A program made the position numbers and the translations under genes. Below are positions 35,516 to 44,419 of a stretch of DNA of 52,326 bases, piece by piece (the stretch's first letter is position 1; each line of letters opens with the position of its first letter). The notes under the pieces were generated by a model. That model ran no database searches. It had not been told where the DNA came from and was given only the letters and a program-made list of their open reading frames with translations. The DNA comes from Bacillota bacterium. GTDB lineage: Bacteria > Bacillota > Clostridia > Lachnospirales > Lachnospiraceae. The stretch is from NCBI GenBank assembly GCA_023414355.1, contig JAEZOB010000057.1, positions 1 through 52,326 of the forward strand, read 5' to 3'.

Positions 35516-37363
35516 CTACGCATTTGCTGTAGATTCCTCAATCATTTTAGGTTGAAACAGAGCTTCGAACTCTTCTCTGGTAATCCTCTCTTTTTCGATC
35601 AGCAGTGATGCACAGGCTTCTAGTGTCTCCTTGTACTGTGTCAGAATCCGCCTTGCTTCCTGATAACAATCATCAATGATCTTCTTTACTTCATCATCGA
35701 TTCGGTTGGCTATATTCTCGCTATAGCTCCTGGTGTGTGCCAAATCTCTTCCGATAAATACTTCATCATCATCGTAATCATAATTCACCATACCGATGGC
35801 ATCTGAGAAGCCGTATCTGGTAATCATCGCTCTGGCTGTTTTCGTGGCAACCTTGATATCCTGAGAAGCCCCGGTCGTGATATCTTCGAGGATCAGCTCC
35901 TCCGCTGCTCTTCCTGCTAAATCAACGATAATCTCCTGCTTCATCCTGCCCTTGGTATTGAACATTTCATCCTTTTCGGGAAGAGGCATAGTAAAGCCTG
36001 CTGCACCATTACCTGTAGGAATGATAGAAACGGTGTATACCGGACCTACATCAGGAAGAACATGGAACATGATGGCGTGCCCTGCTTCATGATATGCAGT
36101 AATGCGCTTCTCCTTATCTGTAATGACCTTGCTCTTCTTTTCTGTTCCGATCCCAACCTTGATAAAGGATCTCTTGATATCCTCGCTATTGATAAAGCTT
36201 CGATTCTCTCTTGCAGCACAAATGGCTGCTTCATTCAAAAGGTTCTCCAGATCAGCTCCTGTAAAGCCCGCTGTTGTCTGAGCCACCTGTTTTAAGTCCA
36301 CATCATCTCCCAGAGGCTTACCTTTGGCGTGCACCTGTAGGATTTCCTCTCTTCCCTTCACATCCGGGCGTCCAACGGTTACCTTTCGGTCAAAACGTCC
36401 GGGACGAAGGATTGCGGGGTCAAGAATATCGACTCGGTTGGTCGCTGCCATGACAATAATGCCTTCATTCACGCCGAAGCCATCCATCTCAACGAGCAGC
36501 TGGTTTAAAGTCTGCTCTCTCTCATCATGTCCGCCGCCCATACCGGTTCCTCTACGTCTTGCAACTGCATCGATTTCATCGATAAATACGATACACGGGG
36601 AATTTTTCTTTGCCTCTTCAAATAAATCTCTTACTCTGGAAGCACCGACTCCGACGAACATTTCAACAAAATCGGAACCTGAGATGGAGAAGAATGGTAC
36701 TCCCGCTTCACCGGCTACCGCTTTGGCAAGTAAAGTCTTACCTGTTCCGGGAGGGCCAACCAGCAGCACACCCTTTGGAATTCTTGCACCCACCTGAATA
36801 TACTTTTTCGGAGATTTGAGGAAATCCACAATCTCCTTCAACTCATCCTTTTCCTCGTCAAGACCCGCCACATTTTTAAAGGTAGTAGTCTTGTTCTCCT
36901 CTGTAGTCATCTTGGCTCGGCTTTTACCGAAGTTCATAACCTTATTGTTGCCTCCGCCTACCGATGCTTGATTGGACAAGAAGGAGAAGAGCACAATAAT
37001 GATAATAAAGACAAGAATGTAAGGCAATACCGAGGTAAGGAACCAGCTTGGCTTGGATATTTCATGAGTTACAGGATCTAGTCCTGCCTCAATCGCCATA
37101 TTTTCGATTTTTACCGTATCCAGTACGTTGAACGACTTGCTGTCGCCACTTTGTGTCGTAACCACAATTTCACCGGTCGGTGTCTCCTCATTCGGATAGA
37201 TATCTATGGATTTCACCTGATCATTTTCTATGTCACTCACAAACTGACTGTAAGAATATTTGTCCTGGTCATTTAACTCAATATTATTGGATATATAAAA
37301 TGTTACAATCACAATAAGCAGAATAATGATGTACCAGCCGTATCCTTTCATCTGTTTTCTCAC
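35516..37363 (-). CDS. ftsH: ATP-dependent zinc metalloprotease FtsH
   Basis: 615 residues. Membrane AAA+ protease that degrades misfolded membrane and regulatory proteins. Two membrane segments (about 6-22 and 105-125) flank an extracytoplasmic domain. The AAA module has Walker A GPPGTGKT (about 203-210), Walker B IVFIDEIDAVARRRG and the pore loop FVEMFVG. The protease has HEAGH near 423-427. The GTG at 37363 is chosen because AAAGGAGG lies seven bases upstream; the ATG at 37399 lacks such a site. It is the last gene of tilS-hpt-ftsH, an order widely conserved in Firmicutes. Confidence 0.95.
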   Translation of the reverse strand: MRKQMKGYGWYIIILLIVIVTFYISNNIELNDQDKYSYSQFVSDIENDQVKSIDIYPNEETPTGEIVVTTQSGDSKSFNVLDTVKIENMAIEAGLDPVTHEISKPSWFLTSVLPYILVFIIIIVLFSFLSNQASVGGGNNKVMNFGKSRAKMTTEENKTTTFKNVAGLDEEKDELKEIVDFLKSPKKYIQVGARIPKGVLLVGPPGTGKTLLAKAVAGEAGVPFFSISGSDFVEMFVGVGASRVRDLFEEAKKNSPCIVFIDEIDAVARRRGTGMGGGHDEREQTLNQLLVEMDGFGVNEGIIVMAATNRVDILDPAILRPGRFDRKVTVGRPDVKGREEILQVHAKGKPLGDDVDLKQVAQTTAGFTGADLENLLNEAAICAARENRSFINSEDIKRSFIKVGIGTEKKSKVITDKEKRITAYHEAGHAIMFHVLPDVGPVYTVSIIPTGNGAAGFTMPLPEKDEMFNTKGRMKQEIIVDLAGRAAEELILEDITTGASQDIKVATKTARAMITRYGFSDAIGMVNYDYDDDEVFIGRDLAHTRSYSENIANRIDDEVKKIIDDCYQEARRILTQYKETLEACASLLIEKERITREEFEALFQPKMIEESTANA

Positions 37364-37432
37364 TGAACAACCTCCTTTTTCTTTTATTATGGTATTCACG
37401 AATATCCGTGATTTTCTTCCCAGTCCTTCTGC

Positions 37433-37954
37433 TTAATTCTCAACAACTCCGACATAAGGCAGATTTCTGTAATACTGATCATAGTCCAGACCATAGCCTA
37501 CGACAAATTCATCCGGAATGATGAAGCCGACATACTTGACATCGACATCTGTCACCCTTCTGTCCGGTTTGTCAAGCAATGTACATATTTCAAGACTTTC
37601 CGGTGCTCTGGTGCCAAGTAAATCCTTTAAGTATGCCAGTGTGTTTCCGGAATCAATGATATCTTCGATAATAAGAACATTTCTTCCTTGGATGGATTCA
37701 TCCAAATCCTTCAATATCCGAACTCTTCCCGAGCTTACTGTCTCACTTCCATAACTGGATACAGACATAAAGTCAAGGGTTACCGGGATAGTCAACCTTT
37801 TGGCAAGGTCGCAGCTGAAGAAGGCACTGCCCTTCAGTATACAGATTAAATGAACACTCTTTCCTTCGTAATCCTTGCTGATCTGTTCTGCCAGCTCCTT
37901 AATTCTCTGAGTTACCTGTTCCTCGGATATCATAACTCTGACTTTATCTTTCAT
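37433..37954 (-). CDS. hpt: Hypoxanthine phosphoribosyltransferase
   Basis: 173 residues. Converts hypoxanthine (and guanine) plus PRPP into IMP (GMP). The PRPP-binding motif is VLIIEDIIDSGNTLAYL, and the C-terminal base-recognition region is YVGFIIPDEFVVGYGLDY. GGAGG lies seven bases upstream of the ATG. It starts two bases after tilS. In Bacillus the Hpt protein interacts with TilS and FtsH is next, matching this order. Confidence 0.95.
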   Translation of the reverse strand: MKDKVRVMISEEQVTQRIKELAEQISKDYEGKSVHLICILKGSAFFSCDLAKRLTIPVTLDFMSVSSYGSETVSSGRVRILKDLDESIQGRNVLIIEDIIDSGNTLAYLKDLLGTRAPESLEICTLLDKPDRRVTDVDVKYVGFIIPDEFVVGYGLDYDQYYRNLPYVGVVEN

Positions 37955-37956
37955 TT

Positions 37957-39390
37957 TTATTCCTCCAAATCAATCCATTTCATCAACAGTATTTTCGTTG
38001 TGGTATCATCCACTTTATATTTTTCACTCATGCGTTCTGCCTCTCCGGGAATCCACATGATATGACTGCCATCGGTAATCAGGAGCTGCTCATCTCTTTG
38101 CCTCTGCGGAATTTTGTGATCAATAAAATAGTCCTTCAGCTTTTTCTTGCCGCCAGAAGCCTTGATCTGAAGAAAGTCTCCTTCTAGTCTGGTTCTTATT
38201 TCAACAGCATTCTCTATTTTATCATAATCAAACCACTTCATACAACTATTTTTCGGGATAGGATCATTTTTTTTATAATTTATTAACTTGGTTTCCAAAA
38301 TCTTTCTTTTTCCGGGGATTTGCGTGGTTCCGGGGATGTTAACCCTGACCGGTTCCGGTCTTTGTTCACAGCTGGTCTTCTCCTGTGTCGGTTCTTCAAG
38401 GTAGAAGCAGAGAGTATCATATTCCCGCTCAGCAATCATATGATAAGGGAGATGTACCTGCTTCCCAACCTGTCTTTCTGTCAGACCAAGTGCTAGTTCT
38501 ACATGCTTTGCTTCCAGGTCCTTCGAAGCTCCGGCGAGCTGTTCCAGTATTCTTCTGATTACACCCTTTCGAATGACTGCCGGTTGGGCTCTCAGCTCCT
38601 CGACTCGCACCCGAAACTTATTTTCCGTCTGATCAACCATCTGTTCATAGCACCGCTGAAGATTGGAATTGACATAATCCTCGATTTCCTTCAGTGCTTT
38701 CGCAGCTTCCGTAATATTATTCACCGACTGTGCATTGATCTCACTGACCGCATAGGCGATAATACGATGGCGGATCTTATTCCTGGTATAATCCTCGGTC
38801 AGATTACTGGAATCCGTAATGTAATCAATGCCCTCCGTAGCAAGGTATTCTTCGATTTCTTCCCTGGTTACACAGAGTAGCGGACGTATGATTCGGACTT
38901 TACTGCTGTCCTCTGCCAGAAGACGATTTGCTTCCATACCGGATAATCCGCGGATTCCGGAACCCCGAAATAGATTGAACAGGAAGGTTTCTGCATTATC
39001 GTTTTTATTATGCGCTATTGCAAGCTTATTACACTGATACTCTCTACATATCTCAAGGAAGGCAGAATATCTAACCTTTCTGCCGGCTTCTTCTACACTA
39101 AGTCCTTTCTCCGTTGCAAGCCTCTTTACATCATAGTAGAAGGTACGGAATTGTATTCCATGCTCCGTACAAAACTTCGCGACAAACTGCTCGTCCCTTG
39201 TTGCCTCTTCCCCACGGATCCCGTGATTGATGTGTACTGCCACAAGCTTTAGTCTGTATTCCTGCGCCAGTGAGAGAAGCACATGTAAAAGACAGATAGA
39301 ATCTGCACCTCCGGATACCCCTACAGCAATCCTATCTCCTTTTTCCAACAACTCATTTTGTTTTATATAGGCTTTAATCTTCCGAAGCAT
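37957..39390 (-). CDS. tilS: tRNA(Ile)-lysidine synthetase
   Basis: 477 residues. Converts C34 of tRNA-Ile(CAU) to lysidine, allowing AUA decoding. N-terminal PP-loop ATPase (GVSGGADSICLLHVLLS, about 24-40), then the TilS signature region (HNKNDNAETFLFNLFRGSGIRGLSGM), a middle domain and a C-terminal TilS domain (KIKASGGKKKLKDYFIDHKIP). First gene of tilS-hpt-ftsH. Confidence 0.94.
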   Translation of the reverse strand: MLRKIKAYIKQNELLEKGDRIAVGVSGGADSICLLHVLLSLAQEYRLKLVAVHINHGIRGEEATRDEQFVAKFCTEHGIQFRTFYYDVKRLATEKGLSVEEAGRKVRYSAFLEICREYQCNKLAIAHNKNDNAETFLFNLFRGSGIRGLSGMEANRLLAEDSSKVRIIRPLLCVTREEIEEYLATEGIDYITDSSNLTEDYTRNKIRHRIIAYAVSEINAQSVNNITEAAKALKEIEDYVNSNLQRCYEQMVDQTENKFRVRVEELRAQPAVIRKGVIRRILEQLAGASKDLEAKHVELALGLTERQVGKQVHLPYHMIAEREYDTLCFYLEEPTQEKTSCEQRPEPVRVNIPGTTQIPGKRKILETKLINYKKNDPIPKNSCMKWFDYDKIENAVEIRTRLEGDFLQIKASGGKKKLKDYFIDHKIPQRQRDEQLLITDGSHIMWIPGEAERMSEKYKVDDTTTKILLMKWIDLEE

Positions 39391-39480
39391 AGTTATCCCA
39401 TCTTTAATCGAATCATGTAGTTTTATTGTATTCTAACGCTTTTAGCTCGATTTTTCAACGGATTATTTATGATATATGCT

Positions 39481-41760
39481 TTATTTTAACCAGATTCCGG
39501 CCGTTATTACAGTCATGTCGTCGATCGGGCGAAAATTGCTCTTTGACAGAGTAATCTCCAGAATACGATTCGCGATCTCCTGAGGATTGCTACTCTTGAT
39601 TTCAAGCAACTGCTGCTCTATAAAGGCTTCCTTATTATCACCGTCGATGCAATCCAGAACACCGTCTGTCAAAAGCACTATGATATCCCCCTCATAGAGC
39701 TTCTTCGTAACAGAATCATAATCAACATTTCCGAACATACCGATTGGTAGGGTCGTCGAGGTTATGGTCTCCACCCAGTTTTCCCTCTTGATAAAGGCAG
39801 CAGCTGCCCCTATTTTGATAAACTCACACATACCGGTAAAAAGATTAATGATCCCCAGGTCCAAGGTCGAAAACGTCTGCTTGTCTGCTTTTAAGACAAG
39901 GCTGGAGTTGATCAGTCGGATTGCAGTCTCTGCCTTAAATCCAGCTTCCAGCATCTGTTCCAGAAGTGCCATGACAGTCTCACTCTCTTCTCCTGCTTCC
40001 ACGCCTGTTCCCATTCCATCCGACAATGCAAGCATACATTCCCCATTCTCCAAACGGAGGATGGAGAAGTTATCTCCGGATACATTCTCCTTCATTGCTC
40101 TGGCAACTCCTGTCAATACCTTAAACTTCGTATCCATAGTAAAGGTATAGTTCTCGAACTCCTTCGCTATCACGGATTTAGAAGCCTCTGAGGCTTTTAC
40201 CCTGACTCCAAGTGCTTCCGATATATAGGCTGCCGCTTCCTTCGCGGTGATACATCTCCCTCCTTTACAGCAGGCGATCAGATAGACTTCTTTCCTCTTA
40301 TCCTCCCGTTCCAGGATAGTGATATCCTTAACAGAGATATGCTCGGATCTTAATCTGCGTACTACCTTCTCCTCCTCAGCCCTGGAGGCCTCAGCTGCCT
40401 CATAGATATCCCCGGTGATATCCCAAATGACGGAGGACACCTGTTTTAGCTGATCCGCGATGACTTCCCTGCTTTCAGAGATTCTGCTCAGCCAGATATG
40501 ATTTAATCTTGCTATCTCAAAGCCCCGATTGGTTTCCGAGATAAAATCCTCCAGGCAGACACAGCTGTCCAGAAAATTTTTCGGAACATCCTCTCTGCAG
40601 ACTAATCCTTTCTGTTCTGCCACCTCAAACATCAGACTGGCCGCCTGATACGTCTGCTGGAAACAGTTTTCCCAGCAGTTCACGCAGTGATCACAGTTTC
40701 TGCACAGCTTTTCTGATATATCTTCAAAGATTCGATTAATCTCTCCTTGCTTTAACTTCGTCTGTTTCTCGGTGATGGTGTCCAATGTCTTGGAAAGCTT
40801 AAGAAAGGATTCTGAAAATATCTTCATACGAAGCTTTGCCAATCTTTTTAAGTTCTGAGCAGCCAGCTGCTCCTGTCTTCCGGTTCCACCTGCTGCATCT
40901 GCTCGATAGACAATACCGGAAGGCAATAGAAGAAATGCTATGGCTGCCGAAGCAAGTGCACCAATCTCCTTCAGACTAAGTTCCATTTGGCTATTTACCA
41001 ATCCTGAGATGGATGCAGTAAGCAGATAGACACCCACACATGGCAATCTACCCATCTCACGAAATACCGCTGTGATAATTCCCATCACAGAGAAGAGGCC
41101 TATCTCAGAGGCCGGCGCTCCTCGAAGGCACATTACGAGGCCGCATGCTACTGAGGTTATTGTTGCCTGGCCGGCACCATATTTATATGCAAAATACAGG
41201 ATCAGGAAATACACCATAGTCTCGGCAGGCGCCAGATAAGCACTGTCAAGTTCAGGGACTGCATACAGGGCCACTGCTGTCATAACTGCTATACTTATCA
41301 TTTGTTCGTTATTTAGCCGTATTCCTTTTAGAGGAAGTAGAAGATAATCAATGCCCTGTCGGAACAAATAGGCCGAGATGAATGAAATGAAACCTTCCAT
41401 TACTGCCATCATCAGATGCGTCTCAGTCGAACCACTCGTTGTTATCTCCATCATCGAGAAGCAGAATAATGCCAGGGGAGGTAATAGATATAAAATCGGT
41501 TTGGGAATATTACTTTTCTTGATTACCGGCATCTCCAGAAGTATGATAGATGCAACCAATGTCAGCGAGTATTTTATTATTCCTATCCCCTTCATACTGG
41601 AAGCAATGCCGATTGCTGCTGCAACAAATGCCCAGCCACCTCCCGCACCGGACAAACAGGCCGCTGTAAAATAACCGATAGAAAGTGGGTTCATAGAATA
41701 AAAGGTGGCTCTGGCTACTACCAGACCTATCAGGTGAATGAATATTTTTCTTTTTCTCAT
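39481..41760 (-). CDS. spoIIE: Stage II sporulation protein E (PP2C phosphatase)
   Basis: 759 residues. SpoIIE dephosphorylates SpoIIAA to activate sigma-F in the forespore and takes part in polar division. About ten N-terminal membrane helices (1-300), a middle oligomerisation region with the Cys cluster CRNCDHCVNCWENC near 360, and a C-terminal PP2C domain (LSDGMGTGVEAGEESE; LLTDGVLDC) from about 560. It follows the tRNA-Met gene and precedes tilS. A wide-spaced promoter with Spo0A-like boxes lies 75-140 bp upstream. Confidence 0.95.
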   Translation of the reverse strand: MRKRKIFIHLIGLVVARATFYSMNPLSIGYFTAACLSGAGGGWAFVAAAIGIASSMKGIGIIKYSLTLVASIILLEMPVIKKSNIPKPILYLLPPLALFCFSMMEITTSGSTETHLMMAVMEGFISFISAYLFRQGIDYLLLPLKGIRLNNEQMISIAVMTAVALYAVPELDSAYLAPAETMVYFLILYFAYKYGAGQATITSVACGLVMCLRGAPASEIGLFSVMGIITAVFREMGRLPCVGVYLLTASISGLVNSQMELSLKEIGALASAAIAFLLLPSGIVYRADAAGGTGRQEQLAAQNLKRLAKLRMKIFSESFLKLSKTLDTITEKQTKLKQGEINRIFEDISEKLCRNCDHCVNCWENCFQQTYQAASLMFEVAEQKGLVCREDVPKNFLDSCVCLEDFISETNRGFEIARLNHIWLSRISESREVIADQLKQVSSVIWDITGDIYEAAEASRAEEEKVVRRLRSEHISVKDITILEREDKRKEVYLIACCKGGRCITAKEAAAYISEALGVRVKASEASKSVIAKEFENYTFTMDTKFKVLTGVARAMKENVSGDNFSILRLENGECMLALSDGMGTGVEAGEESETVMALLEQMLEAGFKAETAIRLINSSLVLKADKQTFSTLDLGIINLFTGMCEFIKIGAAAAFIKRENWVETITSTTLPIGMFGNVDYDSVTKKLYEGDIIVLLTDGVLDCIDGDNKEAFIEQQLLEIKSSNPQEIANRILEITLSKSNFRPIDDMTVITAGIWLK

Positions 41761-41834
41761 GATCCTTGCTGTCGCGCATGATTCAAGCTATGCGCATCTC
41801 CCTTCTTGTTCCGCCGGATAATAACCGTGTTGTT

Positions 41835-41901
41835 ATTATAGAAAAGGAGCCGCTGAAATCTTTGTCAAAACCGCAAGCTGAAATCCAAAAACTTTTTGAC
41901 A
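41835..41901 (-). promoter_or_regulatory. Spo0A-type promoter of spoIIE with 22-bp spacer
   Basis: On the minus strand TTGACA (41863-41868) and TATAAT (41835-41840) are perfect hexamers separated by 22 bp, longer than a normal sigma-A spacer. Boxes like the Spo0A site TGTCGAA occur as TTTGACA at 41863-41869 (minus strand, covering the -35) and as TGTCAAA at 41895-41901. Bacillus spoIIE and spoIIG have similarly wide-spaced, Spo0A-dependent sigma-A promoters. The distance to the start codon is about 75 bp. Confidence 0.7.
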
Positions 41902-41963
41902 AGAATTCCATCGAAAGGGTGATCGACTCGAATAAAGGGCGCTCATTCAGATTAAGAGGATAA

Positions 41964-42122
41964 GAATAAGCGATAGGATAGTATAAAATCTCAGAAAATT
42001 CAGAACAAAAGATACTTAATCAAGACCGACTATACTTTCAAATGATTGATCCCTCCTAACGATTTATCCCATAAACGTAGCAAATATGAATTCACAGTTA
42101 CTGATTATAGTCTAAAACAAGG
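41964..42122. other. Gap upstream of the spoIIE promoter, no gene seen
   Basis: A+T-rich sequence between the spoIIE control region and the palindromic block near the tRNA gene. No ORF with a ribosome site and no recognised structure. Confidence 0.5.
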
Positions 42123-42368
42123 GGTTGCAAGCACCTTCAAAAAATTTTGCAATGAATATGGAGTAGTATATATTCATTTGGGTAGACCGGCTGACGCAGG
42201 CTGCCCATGTCCGATATGAGACTCAAGCGGGAACGACGCCAGCTTATGCGGCGTTTCCGCTACGACCTGAGGCTCATAAGAGGACATGCCAAGGAAGGTA
42301 AGGCGCCTAAATGAATATACACTATTCCATATTCATTTCACAACACAAAAAAGGGAGGTGCTTGCAAC
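42123..42368. repeat. Nested large palindrome downstream of tRNA-Met
   Basis: Three concentric pairings: GTTGCAAGCACCT (42124-42136) with AGGTGCTTGCAAC (42356-42368); a 29-bp pair at 42151-42179 and 42309-42337 with two differences (core GAATATGGAGTAG against GAATATGGAATAG); and an inner long hairpin 42206-42288 (CATGTCC, TATGAG, CTCA, GCGG and GGCG all have partners). The outer pairing shares the sequence of the tRNA terminator stem. No ORF inside. Structured RNA or MITE-like insertion. Confidence 0.8.
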
Positions 42369-42377
42369 ACCTCCCTT
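42343..42377 (-). terminator. Terminator of the tRNA-Met transcription unit
   Basis: AGGGAGGTG pairs with CACCTCCCT around a seven-base loop (42352-42376), and the minus strand continues with a run of six T. It lies 26 bp past the tRNA 3' end and is part of the outer ring of the palindrome. Confidence 0.85.
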
Positions 42378-42402
42378 AGTTAACCTCTCTGATTCATATG
42401 AG

Positions 42403-42476
42403 TAGCGAAGGACGGATTTGAACCGCCGACACCGCGGGTATGAACCGCGTGCTCTCGCCAACTGAGCTACTTCGCC
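42403..42476 (-). tRNA. tRNA-Met (anticodon CAT), elongator type
   Basis: A 74-nt cloverleaf: acceptor GGCGAAG/CTTCGCT, D stem GCTC/GAGC, anticodon stem CGCGG/CCGCG with loop TTCATAC, T stem GGCGG/CCGTC with loop TTCAAAT (one G-T pair). CCA is not encoded. The three G-C pairs expected at the base of the initiator anticodon stem are not present and it resembles Bacillus elongator Met. Bacillus also has tRNA genes at this site between divIC and spoIIE. Confidence 0.93.
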
Positions 42477-42521
42477 GTAACGACGAACTTTATTATAACT
42501 GCTAACCGGAAGCTTGTCAAC

Positions 42522-42812
42522 CTAATTTTCCTCCGGCTCGAAAAGAATCTCATCCTCATAAACAAGCCCAAGTTTATTTCTTGCCACATCTTCCTTGTAC
42601 TTGTCGGTCTTTGTATAAGCCTTATACTCCTCTATCTCATGTGTACGATCCTGTTCCTCCTGATACTGAGCCTCAAGGCGGTCAATCTTAATCTGCGCAT
42701 CCTCTTCTTCCTGAGCGAGGCTTATTCTGCGATAGGAAACAATTGCACACAGCATCAATACAACAAAAGCAATAATGCCGATACCTGTCCCATTCTTTTT
42801 CTTTCTTCTCAT
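42522..42812 (-). CDS. divIC: Septum formation initiator DivIC/FtsB family protein
   Basis: About 96 residues: short basic N-terminus, one membrane helix (IGIIAFVVLMLCAIVSY) and an extracytoplasmic coiled coil (EEEDAQIKIDRLEAQYQEEQ) with the family end DKYKEDVARNKLGLVYEDEI. It bridges FtsL and DivIB in the divisome. The ATG at 42812 is preferred; an ATG at 42821 abuts the GAGGAG site and would add three residues. It lies in the sporulation-division block, 20 bp after yabQ. Confidence 0.9.
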   Translation of the reverse strand: MRRKKKNGTGIGIIAFVVLMLCAIVSYRRISLAQEEEDAQIKIDRLEAQYQEEQDRTHEIEEYKAYTKTDKYKEDVARNKLGLVYEDEILFEPEEN

Positions 42813-42841
42813 TCCTGACATCTCCTCAAAAACCGGAATCC

Positions 42842-43483
42842 TTAATCCTTCTTAACTACAGAAGTCTTCCCCGAAGTAACCTTTTTCATACCTTGTCTTC
42901 CCGTACGCTTACCTGCTTCTGCCTTTTTCGTACGTTTACCTGCTTCCACCTTTTCTGCAGGTTTTCCTGATATAGGCTCTCTCGTAGTCATTAACCTCTT
43001 TTTCGTTACCGGCTTCTTTTTTGACGCTGGTTTCTTTATTAACAATGTTATTTTAACCGATTTCATCTTATTTTTCAATCGGAATAATAGCTTATTTATC
43101 AGCTTCAAAAACTTCAGTAGCTTTCTGACGAGGAGTTTCAATGGAGTCAGAAGTATTCTCAGATATTTGATGATGATATGGAGTAGGACAGAAATTATGC
43201 GTACCAGAAAATCACTAATGCTATAATGATACAGCACTCCTCCGAGCACAACACCAAGTGCAGAAAATCCTCTGATTACACCATCATTGACTCGGTAAAT
43301 CATCGCAAAGATAAAAAGGCTCGCAAAAACCCAGAAAAAGAAATCCTCCAAAGCAATGAAAAAGCCATCATGCGGGATCATCCTCCGCAGAATTCGCAGC
43401 ACATCATAGGACAGCAAAAGAATGCCACCCCACAGGATGGAAATCAAAAAGAACTGTAGTTCAACAGTAATTGACGGATTCAT
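42842..43483 (-). CDS. yabQ: Spore cortex biosynthesis protein YabQ
   Basis: 213 residues. The N-terminal half has four membrane helices in the YabQ pattern (VELQFFLISILWGGILLLSYDVLRILRR); YabQ is needed for cortex synthesis in the outer forespore membrane. The C-terminal tail is strongly basic with near-repeats (EAGKRTKKAEAGKRTGR), a feature of several Clostridia YabQ proteins. It starts nine bases after yabP, with GGAGG upstream. Confidence 0.9.
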   Translation of the reverse strand: MNPSITVELQFFLISILWGGILLLSYDVLRILRRMIPHDGFFIALEDFFFWVFASLFIFAMIYRVNDGVIRGFSALGVVLGGVLYHYSISDFLVRIISVLLHIIIKYLRILLTPLKLLVRKLLKFLKLINKLLFRLKNKMKSVKITLLIKKPASKKKPVTKKRLMTTREPISGKPAEKVEAGKRTKKAEAGKRTGRQGMKKVTSGKTSVVKKD

Positions 43484-43492
43484 GGCGGCCTC

Positions 43493-43777
43493 CTACTTAA
43501 AGAGCCTGCCAAGTAGAGATTCCCCTGACTTAGAGCCACTTGCATCGGAATAGGTTAGACTGTCAATATGCCCATCAATGTCAACCTCACCTTTTTCGAG
43601 AGTCAGCCTGTTCACATGTAGTTCTTTGCCTCGTATCATCAATATACCCTGCTCCGTCTGAAGCAGTACTTCACCGGCATCAAAGGACAGCACATCGTTA
43701 ACACCGGTAATCATAGCGTTTTTTCTGGCAACTATATTTAGCTTGTGACCTTTTAAAACCTGTTGTTTCTCTTCCAT
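43493..43777 (-). CDS. yabP: Sporulation protein YabP
   Basis: 94 residues, all-beta YabP/YqfC family (HKLNIVARKNAMITGVNDVLSFD, LLQTEQGILMIRGKELHV, LEKGEVDIDG). Made in the mother cell under sigma-E in Bacillus, needed for the spore outer layers. Cotranscribed with yabQ. A sigma-E-like promoter lies about 60-90 bp upstream. Confidence 0.93.
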   Translation of the reverse strand: MEEKQQVLKGHKLNIVARKNAMITGVNDVLSFDAGEVLLQTEQGILMIRGKELHVNRLTLEKGEVDIDGHIDSLTYSDASGSKSGESLLGRLFK

Positions 43778-43835
43778 GAAAATGCCTCCTCACATCATAC
43801 CAATCAATCATTATGATCCAAGATATCTCTTGTTA

Positions 43836-43865
43836 AGTATATGAGAGGACTTCCACTTTCATGAC
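43836..43865 (-). promoter_or_regulatory. Sigma-E-like promoter upstream of yabP
   Basis: On the minus strand GTCATGA (43859-43865) is followed after 15 bp by CATATACT (43836-43843), close to the sigma-E consensus (KMATATT, 14-15 bp, CATACAHT). It fits the mother-cell expression of yabP in Bacillus. Confidence 0.45.
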
Positions 43866-43899
43866 AGGCCGGCATCGGTCGATCGCACTGCAATATTAC

Positions 43900-44139
43900 C
43901 TAAAGATACTTGTAAAGCTCCTTCGCCTCATCCTTTTTTGTCGTTTCCTGAACGTCTAAAACCTCGACCTTGACAGCTTTCGCGCCAAAACCGATCTCGA
44001 TCACATCTCCGACCTTCACATTTGCGGAAGCCTTTGCTTCCTTCCCATTTATGGTTACTCTCCCTGCGTCACAGGCCTCATTGGCTATTGTACGACGTTT
44101 GATTAACCGCGATACCTTTAAAAACTTGTCCAGTCTCAT
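43900..44139 (-). CDS. rqcP: RqcP (YabO), S4-domain ribosome quality control factor
   Basis: 79 residues, a single S4 RNA-binding domain (MRLDKFLKVSRLIKRRTIAN, GRVTINGKEAKASANVKVGD). In Firmicutes RqcP works with RqcH to add alanine tails to stalled nascent chains on 50S subunits. The ATG at 44139 is chosen because GGAGGAATT precedes it and the family begins MRLDK. A structured leader with three or four hairpins lies upstream. Confidence 0.92.
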   Translation of the reverse strand: MRLDKFLKVSRLIKRRTIANEACDAGRVTINGKEAKASANVKVGDVIEIGFGAKAVKVEVLDVQETTKKDEAKELYKYL

Positions 44140-44152
44140 AATTCCTCCATTC

Positions 44153-44281
44153 CGCCGCCATGCAGCGGCACAAACAATACCTGAAAGAAGTTCAAAATGA
44201 AATTCCAATGGATTTCATTTTGGAGTTCTTTCTAGTGCGAATATTATTCCATTCGCATTGTGAAAGTGATTTTACTTTCAC
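44153..44281 (-). other. Array of hairpins in the leader of rqcP
   Basis: Perfect stems occur in series: GTGAAAGT/ACTTTCAC (44260-44281), TGCGAAT/ATTCGCA (44236-44257), AAAATGAAAT/ATTTCATTTT (44194-44221) and a G+C-rich GCCGC/GCGGC near 44153-44170 next to the ribosome site. None has a clear T-run. It could be a regulatory leader or processing site. Confidence 0.55.
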
Positions 44282-44338
44282 TCTTTCCTCCAACAGATGC
44301 ATTGTATTCCCAAATTAATTGATCTCTTATTTAGCAAA

Positions 44339-44402
44339 TAAAAAAAGGCTGTTTTAAAAACCCTACACCCCAATAGAGACCCGGATTTTAAAACAACCTT
44401 TT
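44339..44402 (-). terminator. Terminator of hup
   Basis: On the minus strand AAGGTTGTTTTAAAA pairs with TTTTAAAACAGCCTT (one G-T) around a loop of about 27 bases and is followed by a T-run. Confidence 0.85.
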
Positions 44403-44419
44403 CGTTCGTTTTCAATCTA

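Noticed and set aside
42403..42476. CAT-anticodon tRNA as the TilS substrate tRNA-Ile2
   Set aside because: Stem sequences resemble the elongator tRNA-Met of Bacillus, which also occurs at this site; nearness to tilS is not evidence.
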